Positions 32,558 through 41,159 of a stretch of DNA of 64,000 nucleotides are shown here, one piece after another; within the stretch, counting starts at the first letter, position 1, and each line of letters starts with the position of its first letter. The position numbers and the translations under genes were made by a program. The notes below the pieces were generated by a model. It did no database searches. It saw only the letters and a list, made by a program, of their open reading frames with translations, and was not told the DNA's origin. Source of the stretch: Coriobacteriaceae bacterium (GTDB lineage: Bacteria; Actinomycetota; Coriobacteriia; Coriobacteriales; Coriobacteriaceae); assembly GCA_902835305.1 (NCBI GenBank), contig CADFMD010000004.1, positions 124,001 to 188,000 of the forward strand, in the 5' to 3' direction.

Positions 32558-34258
32558 TTATTCGCCGGCGGGCGGTTGTGGTGCGGCCGAAGACGGGGTC
32601 GAGCCCTCGCCACCATCCTGGCGCGGCTTGCGGGAACGGCGACGGCGACGGCGCTTTTGACCCTGGTCGGCCGAGCCCTCGCCACCGCGATCCTCGCGCG
32701 GCTCGCGCTCGTCGCGAGCGGCGCCACGCGAAGCCTTAGCAGCCGCTCCCCCGCCATCTCCGGGACGACGGCGCGTGACCTTGACCTCGCCATCCGAGAC
32801 CTGATCGGCCACGGAGGGCACCGAGGGCTTCTGTTGCGCGCCCGAGGAATGGCGACGGCGCGGACGCGGCGCGCGCTCCTCCTCGCCACGCGACTTGCCG
32901 CCCTTGTCGGCAGACGCATCGGAGGCCGAGGCGCCCTTGGAAGCGGCACCAGCCTCGCGAGCAGCTGCGGCGCGGAAGGCGTCCTCGCGCTCCTCGCTCG
33001 ACAGATGACGACGGCGGCGGCGTGTGGGGTTCATGCCACCGCCGCGATTCTGCTGCTGGGGCTGCTGAACCTCGCGCTCGCGAGAGGCGTTCTTGCCCGC
33101 GGCTGCAACCTCGGTAGCATCGCCCGAGCCCACGCGCTTGCGACGACGACGGCCACCGGCGGCCTCCTCGGCCTCGGGTGCCTCGGCCTTACCACGGCCC
33201 TTTCCGCGGCCACGGCCCTCGCCCTGGCCCTGACCGGCGCGAGCATCGGAATCGGCATCGCGACGACGGCGCTTGGACATCGACGTGCCGGCCAGACGGT
33301 CGGCGCTCGACAGGCCATCGCCCACGTCGACGCCGTTCTCGCGGTCGAGCTCCATGAGCGCCAGGCGCATCTCGGGCGACTCGATGTGCTCGAGCACGTC
33401 GCGCGTCACGCAGTCGGGGCGGCAGTTGCAGCCCTGCTCGGCGGCCTTCTTTTTGCAGCCCTCCGAGCAGGTCATATCAGCCAGGTTGACCTTAAAGACC
33501 TTGCCGTTCTCCAGGCGCAGCACCAGCTGCTCACGCGGCGTGTCATATTCCTGAATACGCGCCTTGCCGAGCGGCGTATCGATGAGCGTCTTCTTTTTGG
33601 GCGCACGGCTCTTAAAGTCCTTGTACGCTTCGAACTCATAGCGCAGGCAGCACATCAGGCGGCCGCAAACGCCGCTGATCTTGGAGGAATTGAGCGGCAG
33701 GTCCTGCTCTTTTGCCATGCGGATCGAGACGGGCTCAAACTGTCCGCCAAAGCGCGTGCAGCAGAGCTCCTGGCCGCACTGGGCATAGCCGCCCACCAGG
33801 CGAGTCTCGTCGCGCACGCCGATCTGGCGCATGTCGACGCGAATGTGCAGCGTCGAGGACAGATCCTTGACGAGCTGACGAAAATCGACGCGCTCCTCGG
33901 CCGCAAAGTAGAACACGGCCTTCTCGCCGCCAAACAGGTACTCGACGCCGACCGGCTTCATCTCGAGGTCGAGTTCTTTGACCAGACGGCGGAAATCGAC
34001 CATGGCCTCGTCGCCCTGGATGGCAAGATCGTCGGCAAGCTGCAGGTCAATGTCGCTCGCCACGCGCAGCACGGGCTTGAGCGGCTGACCGATCTCGTCT
34101 TGCGGCACCTCGAAGGGATCGGCCGTAACCAAGCCGATCTCGGTTCCGCGCTCGGTGGAGCAAATGGCATAATCGGCCTCGAGGATATCCAGGTCCTGCG
34201 GGTCAAACCACAGGTCGCGCGAGGCGTAGGTAAACTTAACGGGTACGACTAACGGCAT
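32558..34258 (-). CDS. ricT: PSP1-domain protein RicT (YaaT) with long Arg-rich tail
   Basis: A 566-residue protein. Residues 1 to about 310 are the PSP1 core: CGQELCCTRFGGQFEPVSI, GVCGRLMCCLRYE and the Cys-rich stretch CSEGCKKKAAEQGCNCRPDC. RicT belongs to the RicAFT complex controlling RNase Y in Bacillus. The remaining ~240 residues are low-complexity and basic (RGRGKGRGK, NPTRRRRRHLSSEE, KRRRRRRSRKPR), suggesting disorder and nucleic-acid binding; standard RicT is about 280 residues. The start at 34258 overlaps holB by 10 bases. A longer frame upstream lies inside holB and is rejected. Confidence 0.88.
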   Translation of the reverse strand: MPLVVPVKFTYASRDLWFDPQDLDILEADYAICSTERGTEIGLVTADPFEVPQDEIGQPLKPVLRVASDIDLQLADDLAIQGDEAMVDFRRLVKELDLEMKPVGVEYLFGGEKAVFYFAAEERVDFRQLVKDLSSTLHIRVDMRQIGVRDETRLVGGYAQCGQELCCTRFGGQFEPVSIRMAKEQDLPLNSSKISGVCGRLMCCLRYEFEAYKDFKSRAPKKKTLIDTPLGKARIQEYDTPREQLVLRLENGKVFKVNLADMTCSEGCKKKAAEQGCNCRPDCVTRDVLEHIESPEMRLALMELDRENGVDVGDGLSSADRLAGTSMSKRRRRDADSDARAGQGQGEGRGRGKGRGKAEAPEAEEAAGGRRRRKRVGSGDATEVAAAGKNASREREVQQPQQQNRGGGMNPTRRRRRHLSSEEREDAFRAAAAREAGAASKGASASDASADKGGKSRGEEERAPRPRRRHSSGAQQKPSVPSVADQVSDGEVKVTRRRPGDGGGAAAKASRGAARDEREPREDRGGEGSADQGQKRRRRRRSRKPRQDGGEGSTPSSAAPQPPAGE

Positions 34259-35376
34259 TTCAGTGCCTTCCTGATATCGAACAGCATGACCTCGATGGCC
34301 AGCTGGGGAGTAACGTTTCTGGCGATGTTGCGCTCGGCGGTTGCGACCGCCTCGAGCGCCTGGGTGGCACCCGCAACATTGGTCGCGGCGGCAAGCCGAC
34401 CGATCGTGTCGCGCACGTCTTCGTTCACCACGTCGGCCGCCTCGTCCTGAAGTGTCAGCAGCACGTCGCGCATGAGTGTCCGCGCGCACGCCAGCGCTTC
34501 CATGATACCTGAACGCTCGCGCGCGTTGAGTTCGCGCTTGTTGCGGTCCTCAAGCTGCTTCAATGCTCCACGCGACAGGTAGTCGGCGTTTTGCTCGAGT
34601 ACCTTTTCCTGCGTGGACTTGACCTCGGCAAGCGGCGCCTTGACGGCGACGATGAGCGACTTGGCGCGACTGAGCACGTCGGCCTCGTCGGCGGCAATGA
34701 GTGAGTCGATGGCACGGACCATCTGACGGCGGGCGTCCTGGCGCTCGGCGCTCTTAAGAAACTCGATGCCGCGTGTGGGGCTTCCCGCCACGGCGACCGC
34801 CATGCGGCAACGCGCAGGGTCCTGACCGGTGGCGCGGCTCACGGCCTGCGCGGCGACGGCGGGCGATACCAGCCGAAACGGCACACACTGGCAACGACTC
34901 ACGATAGTGGGCAGCATCACGTCGGCCGAGGTGCCCAGCAAGATAAACATAACGCCCTCGGGCGGCTCCTCGAGCGTTTTGAGCAGTGCGTTGGCGGTGT
35001 TGGCACGCAGTTGCTCGGCACGGTCGATGATGTAGACCTTGGCCTTGGCACGGATGGGCGCCAGTGGCACGTCATCGAGCAGCTCGCGGGTCTGGGCAAT
35101 GAGGTAACCCGTGGCGCTCTCGGGCGTGTAATAGTGCACGTCGGGGTGCGTATGGCGGGCGACGCGCACGCAGCTATCGCATGAGCCGCAGCCATCCTGC
35201 TCGCACAGGAAGGCTTGGGCGAGCGCCCACGCGGCGTCGAGCTTGCCCGCGCCGGGAGCGCCCAAAAACAGGTAGGCGTGCGATGCGCGACCGCTAGCGA
35301 CGGCATTGGTCAAAAAGTCACGCACGCGCTCTTGGGTGTCGAGCTTGGCCAGCAGGCTTGCCTGAGCGGGGGCCAT
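34249..35376 (-). CDS. holB: DNA polymerase III delta' subunit
   Basis: A 375-residue clamp-loader subunit. Features are AYLFLGAPGAGKLDAAWALA (modified Walker A), the four-Cys zinc module CEQDGCGSCDSC, KVYIIDRAEQLRANTANALL and KTLEEPPEG, and the SRC motif in PTIVSRCQ. It sits in the usual tmk-holB-ricT order. The start at 35376 lies one base after the tmk stop, with AAGGAGG upstream. Confidence 0.93.
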   Translation of the reverse strand: MAPAQASLLAKLDTQERVRDFLTNAVASGRASHAYLFLGAPGAGKLDAAWALAQAFLCEQDGCGSCDSCVRVARHTHPDVHYYTPESATGYLIAQTRELLDDVPLAPIRAKAKVYIIDRAEQLRANTANALLKTLEEPPEGVMFILLGTSADVMLPTIVSRCQCVPFRLVSPAVAAQAVSRATGQDPARCRMAVAVAGSPTRGIEFLKSAERQDARRQMVRAIDSLIAADEADVLSRAKSLIVAVKAPLAEVKSTQEKVLEQNADYLSRGALKQLEDRNKRELNARERSGIMEALACARTLMRDVLLTLQDEAADVVNEDVRDTIGRLAAATNVAGATQALEAVATAERNIARNVTPQLAIEVMLFDIRKALKCR

Positions 35377-35377
35377 G

Positions 35378-36061
35378 TTACTCGGCCTCCTTGGCAAGCG
35401 CGGCGGCGACGGCTTCCTGCGGAATGTCGAGACCGTACGCGCGAACCTGCTCGACCGTCTTCTCGAAGACTTCCTCGACGGTCGTAGTGGCGTCGATGAG
35501 CTTTACGCGGTCTGGCTCCTCGGCAGCAATTGCGCAAAACCCCTCGTAGACACGCTCCTGGAATGCCATGCCCTTAGCCTCCATGCGATCTGCCGCGCCA
35601 CGGGCTGCCATGCGCAGCGCCGCCTGCTCGGGCGTGATGTGGTAGACGAGCGTGAGCGCCGGGTGCGTTCCCGCGACGGCCAGGTTGTTGGCATCGCGCA
35701 CCATCTGGCGATCGAGGCCGTCGGCAAACGCCTGGTAGCATGTCGTGGAATCGTAAAAGCGGTCGCACAGGACCACCTTGCCGGCCGCGAGGGCGGGCGC
35801 GATGACCTCGTGCACCAACTGGGCGCGCGCCGCCTCGTAGAGCAGCAACTCGCAGGTGTCGCCCATCGCCGTATTGACGGGGTCGAGCAGCAGAGCGCGG
35901 ATCTTTTCGCTGATGGCGGTACCGCCCGGCTCGCGCAGGGTCACAACCTGATGGCCAGCGAGCTCGAGTGCACGGGCAAGCAGGCGCGCCTGCGTGGACT
36001 TGCCGGCACCGTCGACGCCCTCGAGCGTGATAAAGCTATGTTGAGCGGGCTCAAAAGCCAT
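35378..36061 (-). CDS. tmk: Thymidylate kinase
   Basis: A 227-residue kinase making dTDP from dTMP. It has the P-loop LEGVDGAGKSTQARLLA, the LREPGGTAISEKIRALLLD motif and VVLCDRFYDSTTCYQ. The LID segment is AARGAADRME. Length is slightly above the usual 205-215. It is the first gene of the tmk-holB-ricT-comF operon. Confidence 0.95.
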   Translation of the reverse strand: MAFEPAQHSFITLEGVDGAGKSTQARLLARALELAGHQVVTLREPGGTAISEKIRALLLDPVNTAMGDTCELLLYEAARAQLVHEVIAPALAAGKVVLCDRFYDSTTCYQAFADGLDRQMVRDANNLAVAGTHPALTLVYHITPEQAALRMAARGAADRMEAKGMAFQERVYEGFCAIAAEEPDRVKLIDATTTVEEVFEKTVEQVRAYGLDIPQEAVAAALAKEAE

Positions 36062-36163
36062 GGGCGCAGCCCCTTCCTACAAGGCGCGTAAATGCGGATA
36101 TATCAACCAAGCCATGATACCCCAGTGCTCGGCGCGTCCCCAATGGCTAAAGGTGCCTTTCCA

Positions 36164-36232
36164 AAGTTGCGGTGAAATAGGGACTGATTGAAGCTCTGAG
36201 ACCGCCAAACAGTCCCTATTTCACCGCAACTT
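36164..36232. repeat. Perfect 23-bp inverted repeat
   Basis: The arm at 36164-36186 (AAGTTGCGGTGAAATAGGGA and CTG) is exactly reversed at 36210-36232, with a 23-base loop. It has no T-tail, lies between divergent tmk and the zinc-ribbon gene, and ends just before a TATAAT at 36258-36263 that could be the latter's -10. It resembles other palindromic dispersed sequences in the window. Confidence 0.75.
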
Positions 36233-36300
36233 ATGATGGGTAATTTTGGACGCTGGGTATAATCGTCATATTGCATTGAAATGTGGCGAAAGGAGTGGCA

Positions 36301-37284
36301 ATGTCTCGGTATTGTGCCTCATGCGGCAAACTTCTTGCAGATGATGCCAGGTTCTGCACCTCGTGCGGTACACCCATTGAGCAGATAGCCGCGAGCAATG
36401 GCCAGCCCGCGTTTGAGCAGACCGGCTCCCTCGATACGCCGCAAGCCAAGGCGGACGACTCCCTCGCCTATAGCCCCGACCCCGCCGCAAGGACCGAGGC
36501 CGTCGAGACCACGCAGCGCATACCCGTCGCGAGCGGCTCGCCCCAACAGCAGCCGGCTCCCGCATACGCGCCCGCTTCGCCACAGACCCCCGCTCCCAAA
36601 AAGAGCGGCACCGGGCCGCTTATCGCCGTTATCGTTGTGCTGGTGGCGATCATCATCGCCCTGGTCATCTTCTTTGCAATCAGACCGTTCGACAACGCCG
36701 CCACGCAGACGACTGCCGAGGTAGCTAAGCTGCACCATGACGTCGACGACGATGACCTAAAGCCTCTCGGCAATCCCAACAGCCTGTACGACGATGATGA
36801 CGATGACGACGAGGATGGCGGCGAAGCAACGCTCTCCGAGCAGAACCTCTACCGTCGCCTGAGCGAATACTACGACCTGCTCGAAGATCTCGACAGCCAG
36901 GTCCGTGGCTGCGCGCAGAACTTCAACGGCAACTATCTGGAAGAGGATCAAACCACCCGTCAAAATCTCGCCGACGTCGCCGAGCGCACGGAGGACACCA
37001 TCGAACAGTATTACGACATCGTCGAGGACCTGGACGTCCCGACGAGCTCCAAAAACTACAGCTCCTGGAAGGACATCATCGCCCTGTACGACGACCTGGA
37101 TCACCGCATTGACGCAATCTGTGATGCCTGGGAGATCAGTCTGAAATACGCCAAGCCTGCGGACCACAAGAATGAGATCGTGGCGCCGCTGTCGCGCGAC
37201 AACGTGGTGGGCACCAATGACAATAAGTACCGCCTAGACTTTGAGGAGCGTTATCCCGGCGCCAAGCCTGTCGAGGTGAACTAG
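36301..37284 (+). CDS. Zinc-ribbon membrane protein of unknown function
   Basis: A 327-residue protein. Residues 1-30 form a zinc ribbon (YCASCGKLLADDARFCTSCG), followed by a Pro/Ala-rich linker. One membrane helix lies near 104-126 (PLIAVIVVLVAIIIALVIFF). The extracytoplasmic part starts with a strongly acidic stretch with seven consecutive Asp and ends in a helical domain rich in Tyr, Asp and Glu. The cytoplasmic ribbon and single helix are a common layout in Gram-positive envelope proteins. The start has AAAGGAG upstream; the in-frame Met at 36283 precedes this site. Confidence 0.8.
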   Translation: MSRYCASCGKLLADDARFCTSCGTPIEQIAASNGQPAFEQTGSLDTPQAKADDSLAYSPDPAARTEAVETTQRIPVASGSPQQQPAPAYAPASPQTPAPKKSGTGPLIAVIVVLVAIIIALVIFFAIRPFDNAATQTTAEVAKLHHDVDDDDLKPLGNPNSLYDDDDDDDEDGGEATLSEQNLYRRLSEYYDLLEDLDSQVRGCAQNFNGNYLEEDQTTRQNLADVAERTEDTIEQYYDIVEDLDVPTSSKNYSSWKDIIALYDDLDHRIDAICDAWEISLKYAKPADHKNEIVAPLSRDNVVGTNDNKYRLDFEERYPGAKPVEVN

Positions 37285-37302
37285 CGCTTTGTCGTTCCCG
37301 AG

Positions 37303-37360
37303 CCGGCAGTTAGGGACGTTCCTAAACTGCCGGCAGAAAAGGAACGTCCCTAACTGCCGG
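37303..37360. repeat. Inverted repeat of the CAGTTAGGGACGTTCCT family
   Basis: CCGGCAGTTAGGGACGTTCC at 37303-37322 is mirrored by GGAACGTCCCTAACTGCCGG at 37341-37360. Part of the unit (GGCAGTTAGGGACGTTCCT) recurs at about 61785-61803. Confidence 0.75.
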
Positions 37361-37362
37361 TC

Positions 37363-37404
37363 AAAAAAACGAGCGAGGATCGCGGGGTCCTCGCTCGTTT
37401 TTTT
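37363..37404. terminator. Bidirectional terminator between zinc-ribbon gene and topA
   Basis: AAACGAGCGAGGA and TCCTCGCTCGTTT arms with A-run before and T-run after, serving convergent genes. Confidence 0.92.
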
Positions 37405-37426
37405 GGGCAATGTTTCGACTGCGCCG

Positions 37427-40003
37427 TTACATGTCGGCGGCTGCTTTCTTGGCAGTCGACTTCTTCGCGGTCGTCTTCTTGGCGGCAGTGGCTTTCTTAG
37501 CCGTCGTCTTCTTTGCCGTGCTCGCCTTGGTTGTGGTCTTGCGACCGCGGGCGGGCTTCTTCTCCTTGGTCGGGCAGTCCATGTTGACGCAGATACGCCA
37601 CGGACCGCGCGCCGTGTTGACCACCACGATGGGGGCGCCGCACTCGGGGCAGGTCTCGCCCGTCGCCTCGAGCTTGCCGCGCGCCGGCAGCGGATAGCTC
37701 ACGCCGCAGTCATCGTAGTTGGTGCAGCGGATAAAGCGCTTGCCGCTCTTCTCGCTCTTGTGCGCGATCAGGTCGCCGTGACGTCCGGCCTCGGCACACA
37801 CCTTGCACTCGCCCACCTTAAGATCGGGCTCGTAGTTGGTGGGGCACGTGGGGTTCACGCAGATCTCGAAGGCCTTCTGGCGGAATGGCTGGCACTTGAT
37901 GCGCGGCGCGCCGCACTCGGGGCACACGGCGGCCTCGCCCTCGAGCGGGCTCACCTTGACGCCACTCGGCACCGGATAGGTCACGTCGCAGTCGGGCCAA
38001 CCCATGCAGCCGATAAAGCTGCCGCGGGTCTTGGCGCTCGTCTTCATAACCAGGTCCTTGCCGCACTTGGGGCAGGCGCCCACGCGCGCATCGGCCGTGA
38101 CGGCGTCGCTGATGGCGTCGCCCAGCTCCTGCGTATGCTTGAGCAGCTCGTCGAGCACGCCGGCCAGCAGCGCACGCGAGTGCGTCACGACATGCTCTTC
38201 GGTGTCCTCGCCGCGCTCGACGCGAGTCATGTCGCCGTCGAGCTCGCTGGTCATATCGGGGCTCGTGATGCGCGGGGCAAACTGCGTCAGTGCATCGATG
38301 ATGGCGATGCCCAGCTGGCTTGGCTCCACGGGATCGTTTTTGAGGTAGCGCACGGCGTACAGGCGCTCGATGATGCTCGCGCGCGTGGACTTGGTGCCCA
38401 GGCCGCGCTTTTCCATCTCCTGCACGAGCTTGCCCTGGCTGTAGCGCGCGGGCGGCTCGGTCTGCGTGGCCTCAAGCTTAATGTCGAACACGTCGACCAT
38501 GTCGCCCTGCTCCAGCGGCGGCATCTGCTCGTCGCGCTTGAGTCCGTACGGATACGCCTCGCGGAAACCCGGGGTCACGAGCACATCGCCCGAAGCCACG
38601 AACGGCTCACCGTTCACGTCGAGCTCGAGCTTGGTGTTCTCGATGGTCGCGGGACCCATGAGTGTTGCTAGGAAGCGACGGGCGATGAGGTCGTAGAGCT
38701 TACGCTGGCCGCCGTCGAGCGTGGACGGATCGCCCTCGCCCGTGGGGTAGACAGGCGGGTGGTCGGTGGTCTCGACCTTGCCGCGTGTGGGCTTCATGGG
38801 ACCGGCAAGCACCTTTTTGCACACGGGCGCCAGCGCCGGGTTGATCTTTGCCAGGTCGCTCACCACGGCGCCCAGATCGAGCGTCGCGGGGTACACGGTA
38901 TTGTCGACACGCGGGTAGCTGATGAGACCGGCCATGTAGAGGGACTCGGCGATGCGCATCGTACGCGCAGGCGAGATGCCCTCGGCCGCGGCGGCAGCCT
39001 GCAGCGAGGTCGTCGCGAACGGCGTGGGCGGCTGTTGCTTACGCGAACGCTTGGTCACCGCGGCGACGGTTGCCGTCTTGGCGCCGTCGACGTGACCATA
39101 CGCCGTCTCGGCAGCATCCTTGTCGGTAAAACGTGCCGTCTTGTGGGCAATCTTAAAGCGATCGTCCTCGGCAGCGCCCTGCGCGGCACCCATGCCGCGA
39201 ATCTGCCAATAGTCCTCGGGCACAAACGCCATGCGCTCGCGCTCGCGCTCGACCACCAGGGCGAGCGTCGGCGTCTGCACGCGGCCGGCGGAACGCACGT
39301 TGCCAAAGCCGCCAAACTTGGCGAGCGTCAGGTAGCGCGTGAGCACCGCACCCCAAATGAGGTCGATGTGCTGGCGGCTCTCGCCAGCGTCGGCCAGATT
39401 CTGGTCGAGCGAGACAAGATTATCGAAGGCCTGCGTAATCTCGGCCTTGGTAAACGAAGAATACTGGGCGCGGGCGACCGGCAAGTCCGGCGCGACCTCG
39501 CGCACCTTGTTGAGAGCGTCCGAACCGATCAGCTCACCCTCGCGATCGAAGTCCGTGGCGATGATGACGCTGTCGGACTTTTTAGCGAGGTTCTTGAGCG
39601 AACGAATGAGTTCTTTCTCGGCCGGCAGCTTAATGACGGGCGCCCAGGTGAGATAGGGCAGGCTCTCGAGCTTCCAGCCCTTGATGGAGATACCGTCGGC
39701 AAGAAACGGCTTGCGCTTGGTGTCGTAGGGCGGACGAGCCAGGCCATCGGGCATGTCGGCCGGCAGCATCTCGCCGTCCTCGGTGACCGAATACCAGCCC
39801 AGCTTTTTATCGAACAGCACGCTGTCGCAAAAATCGGGCGCAAGGATGTGACCGGCAAGGCCGATGGTCACGCACTCCTCGCCCTTCCACTCAAAACGGT
39901 AGATGGCGGTGTTGTACACCTTGTCCTTTTTGGGTTTGCCCGTGGACAGACGCTCGGCAATCTGACGCGCGGCGTCGTTTTTCTCTGCGATGATGAGCTT
40001 CAA
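37427..40003 (-). CDS. topA: Type IA DNA topoisomerase with four zinc ribbons and Lys/Ala tail
   Basis: An 858-residue type IA topoisomerase. The Toprim domain starts MKLIIAEKNDAARQIAERLS and has the acidic motif ATDFDREGELIG. The active-site Tyr lies in GLISYPRVDNTVYP, which differs from the usual bacterial Y-M-R-T-D-S. Four Cys4 ribbons follow (CPKCG...GWPDC, CPECG...NPTCP, CKVC...NYDDC, CPECG...NMDCP). The last 45 residues are a Lys/Ala/Thr-rich, histone-H1-like tail. It relaxes negative supercoils. TopB-like function is possible, but the zinc ribbons favour TopA. Confidence 0.9.
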   Translation of the reverse strand: MKLIIAEKNDAARQIAERLSTGKPKKDKVYNTAIYRFEWKGEECVTIGLAGHILAPDFCDSVLFDKKLGWYSVTEDGEMLPADMPDGLARPPYDTKRKPFLADGISIKGWKLESLPYLTWAPVIKLPAEKELIRSLKNLAKKSDSVIIATDFDREGELIGSDALNKVREVAPDLPVARAQYSSFTKAEITQAFDNLVSLDQNLADAGESRQHIDLIWGAVLTRYLTLAKFGGFGNVRSAGRVQTPTLALVVERERERMAFVPEDYWQIRGMGAAQGAAEDDRFKIAHKTARFTDKDAAETAYGHVDGAKTATVAAVTKRSRKQQPPTPFATTSLQAAAAAEGISPARTMRIAESLYMAGLISYPRVDNTVYPATLDLGAVVSDLAKINPALAPVCKKVLAGPMKPTRGKVETTDHPPVYPTGEGDPSTLDGGQRKLYDLIARRFLATLMGPATIENTKLELDVNGEPFVASGDVLVTPGFREAYPYGLKRDEQMPPLEQGDMVDVFDIKLEATQTEPPARYSQGKLVQEMEKRGLGTKSTRASIIERLYAVRYLKNDPVEPSQLGIAIIDALTQFAPRITSPDMTSELDGDMTRVERGEDTEEHVVTHSRALLAGVLDELLKHTQELGDAISDAVTADARVGACPKCGKDLVMKTSAKTRGSFIGCMGWPDCDVTYPVPSGVKVSPLEGEAAVCPECGAPRIKCQPFRQKAFEICVNPTCPTNYEPDLKVGECKVCAEAGRHGDLIAHKSEKSGKRFIRCTNYDDCGVSYPLPARGKLEATGETCPECGAPIVVVNTARGPWRICVNMDCPTKEKKPARGRKTTTKASTAKKTTAKKATAAKKTTAKKSTAKKAAADM

Positions 40004-40057
40004 AAGAGGCTCCTATCTCGTGTCTCTGCGGCTACGCCCGCCCGTATGGCGGCCGAC

Positions 40058-40741
40058 TTACGCCCTTGCTTGCTCAATCTGCCCGATGAGCCAATCGCAC
40101 CAGGCATCCATGCCCTCGTCCTTGCGCGCGCTCACGGCAAACCGCGGCGCCTGCGGATTGAGGTCATCAAGTGTCTTAGTATACCTATCCATGTCAAAAT
40201 CGAAAGCCGGAGCCACGTCGACCTTGTTGAGCAGCTGCGCGCCGGCGTGTTGGAAGATGCCCGGGTACTTGATGGGCTTGTCGTCGCCCTCGGGCACCGA
40301 GAGAATCATGATGGACAGGTTCTCGCCCAGGTCAAAGTCGACCGGGCAGACCAGGTTGCCCACGTTTTCGATAAAGATGACGTCGATGTTCTCCAGACCC
40401 ACAGCCTGGTCGAAGGCGTCGACGGCCTCCATGATCATGTTGCCCTCGAGGTGGCACAGGCCGCCCGTGTTGATCTGGATGGCGGGCATGCCGGCTTCCT
40501 TCATGGTGATGGCATCGACATCCGAGGCGATATCGCCCTCGATGACGGCACAGCGCAGGCCGGCTTTGTCACGCAGGCGCTCGTTGGTGCCCAGAATCGT
40601 AGTGGTCTTGCCCGAGCCAGGGCTCGACAGCACATTGATCACGTAGGTGTTTGTCTCATTAAATCGCTGACGCAGCTGATCTGCCAGGCGCTCGTTGCGC
40701 GACAGAATCGGCGATGCAATATCAATCGTTTTCTCGGCCAT
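40058..40741 (-). CDS. hypB: Hydrogenase nickel incorporation GTPase HypB
   Basis: A 227-residue GTPase that delivers nickel to [NiFe] hydrogenase with HypA. Motifs: P-loop VLSSPGSGKTTTILG, VIEGDIASDVDA, INTGGLCHLEG with the metal-site Cys-His, FIENVGNLVCPVDFDLGE and the NKVD guanine motif. The N-terminal CxxCGC nickel site and His-rich stretch of some HypB proteins are absent. It follows hypA by 55 bases. No hydrogenase structural gene is in the window. Confidence 0.95.
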   Translation of the reverse strand: MAEKTIDIASPILSRNERLADQLRQRFNETNTYVINVLSSPGSGKTTTILGTNERLRDKAGLRCAVIEGDIASDVDAITMKEAGMPAIQINTGGLCHLEGNMIMEAVDAFDQAVGLENIDVIFIENVGNLVCPVDFDLGENLSIMILSVPEGDDKPIKYPGIFQHAGAQLLNKVDVAPAFDFDMDRYTKTLDDLNPQAPRFAVSARKDEGMDAWCDWLIGQIEQARA

Positions 40742-40796
40742 ACTTAGCGCTCCTTACTTTGGCCCCTTTATACCCCATCACCAGATGGCTAGCGGG

Positions 40797-41153
40797 CTAA
40801 TCGTCGGGGGTTTCGATTTCGATACTTGCGATATCGAGCTCGCGGCCGTGCAGTAGGCGCACGTTGGCACCACCACACTGAGGACAGCGACAGTGGAAGC
40901 GATCGTGGTCGAAAACCTCGCCGCAGTCTAGACACTCGCTTTGTGGATGGACCTCCTCCACGGCAAGCTCGCAGCCGCGCGTGAGCGGGTCCTCGTCGCG
41001 AAACGTCTCCCACGCAAAGTCGAGCGCCTCGCGCACAACTTCGGTCATATCCCCGATACGCAGCGTTACCAAAACGGCGCGCGAGGCCCCCGCCCCACGC
41101 GCCGCGCGAATCACTGTATCGAGTATGCCGTTGACAATGCCAACCTCGTGCAT
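40797..41153 (-). CDS. hypA: Hydrogenase nickel incorporation protein HypA
   Basis: A 118-residue metallochaperone. It begins MHEVGIVNGILDTV, with His2 as the nickel ligand, and has the zinc site CLDCGEVFDHDRFHCRCPQCGG. It hands nickel to the hydrogenase large subunit with HypB. It starts 6 bases after the tatC stop, so tat and hyp genes are probably cotranscribed; hydrogenases are common Tat substrates. Confidence 0.95.
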   Translation of the reverse strand: MHEVGIVNGILDTVIRAARGAGASRAVLVTLRIGDMTEVVREALDFAWETFRDEDPLTRGCELAVEEVHPQSECLDCGEVFDHDRFHCRCPQCGGANVRLLHGRELDIASIEIETPDD

Positions 41154-41159
41154 ACCGAT

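Noticed and set aside
32576..34252. 558-codon plus-strand open frame
   Set aside because: Antisense to ricT; its Ala/Arg/Leu repeats mirror the Arg-rich tail of RicT.
34259..34489. N-terminal extension of RicT
   Set aside because: It overlaps holB and translates to an Arg/His/Cys-rich shadow; the MPLVV start matches the family.
38759..40747. 662-codon open frame on the plus strand
   Set aside because: It lies wholly opposite topA and hypB, has no ribosome binding site or domain, and arises from GC-rich codon bias.
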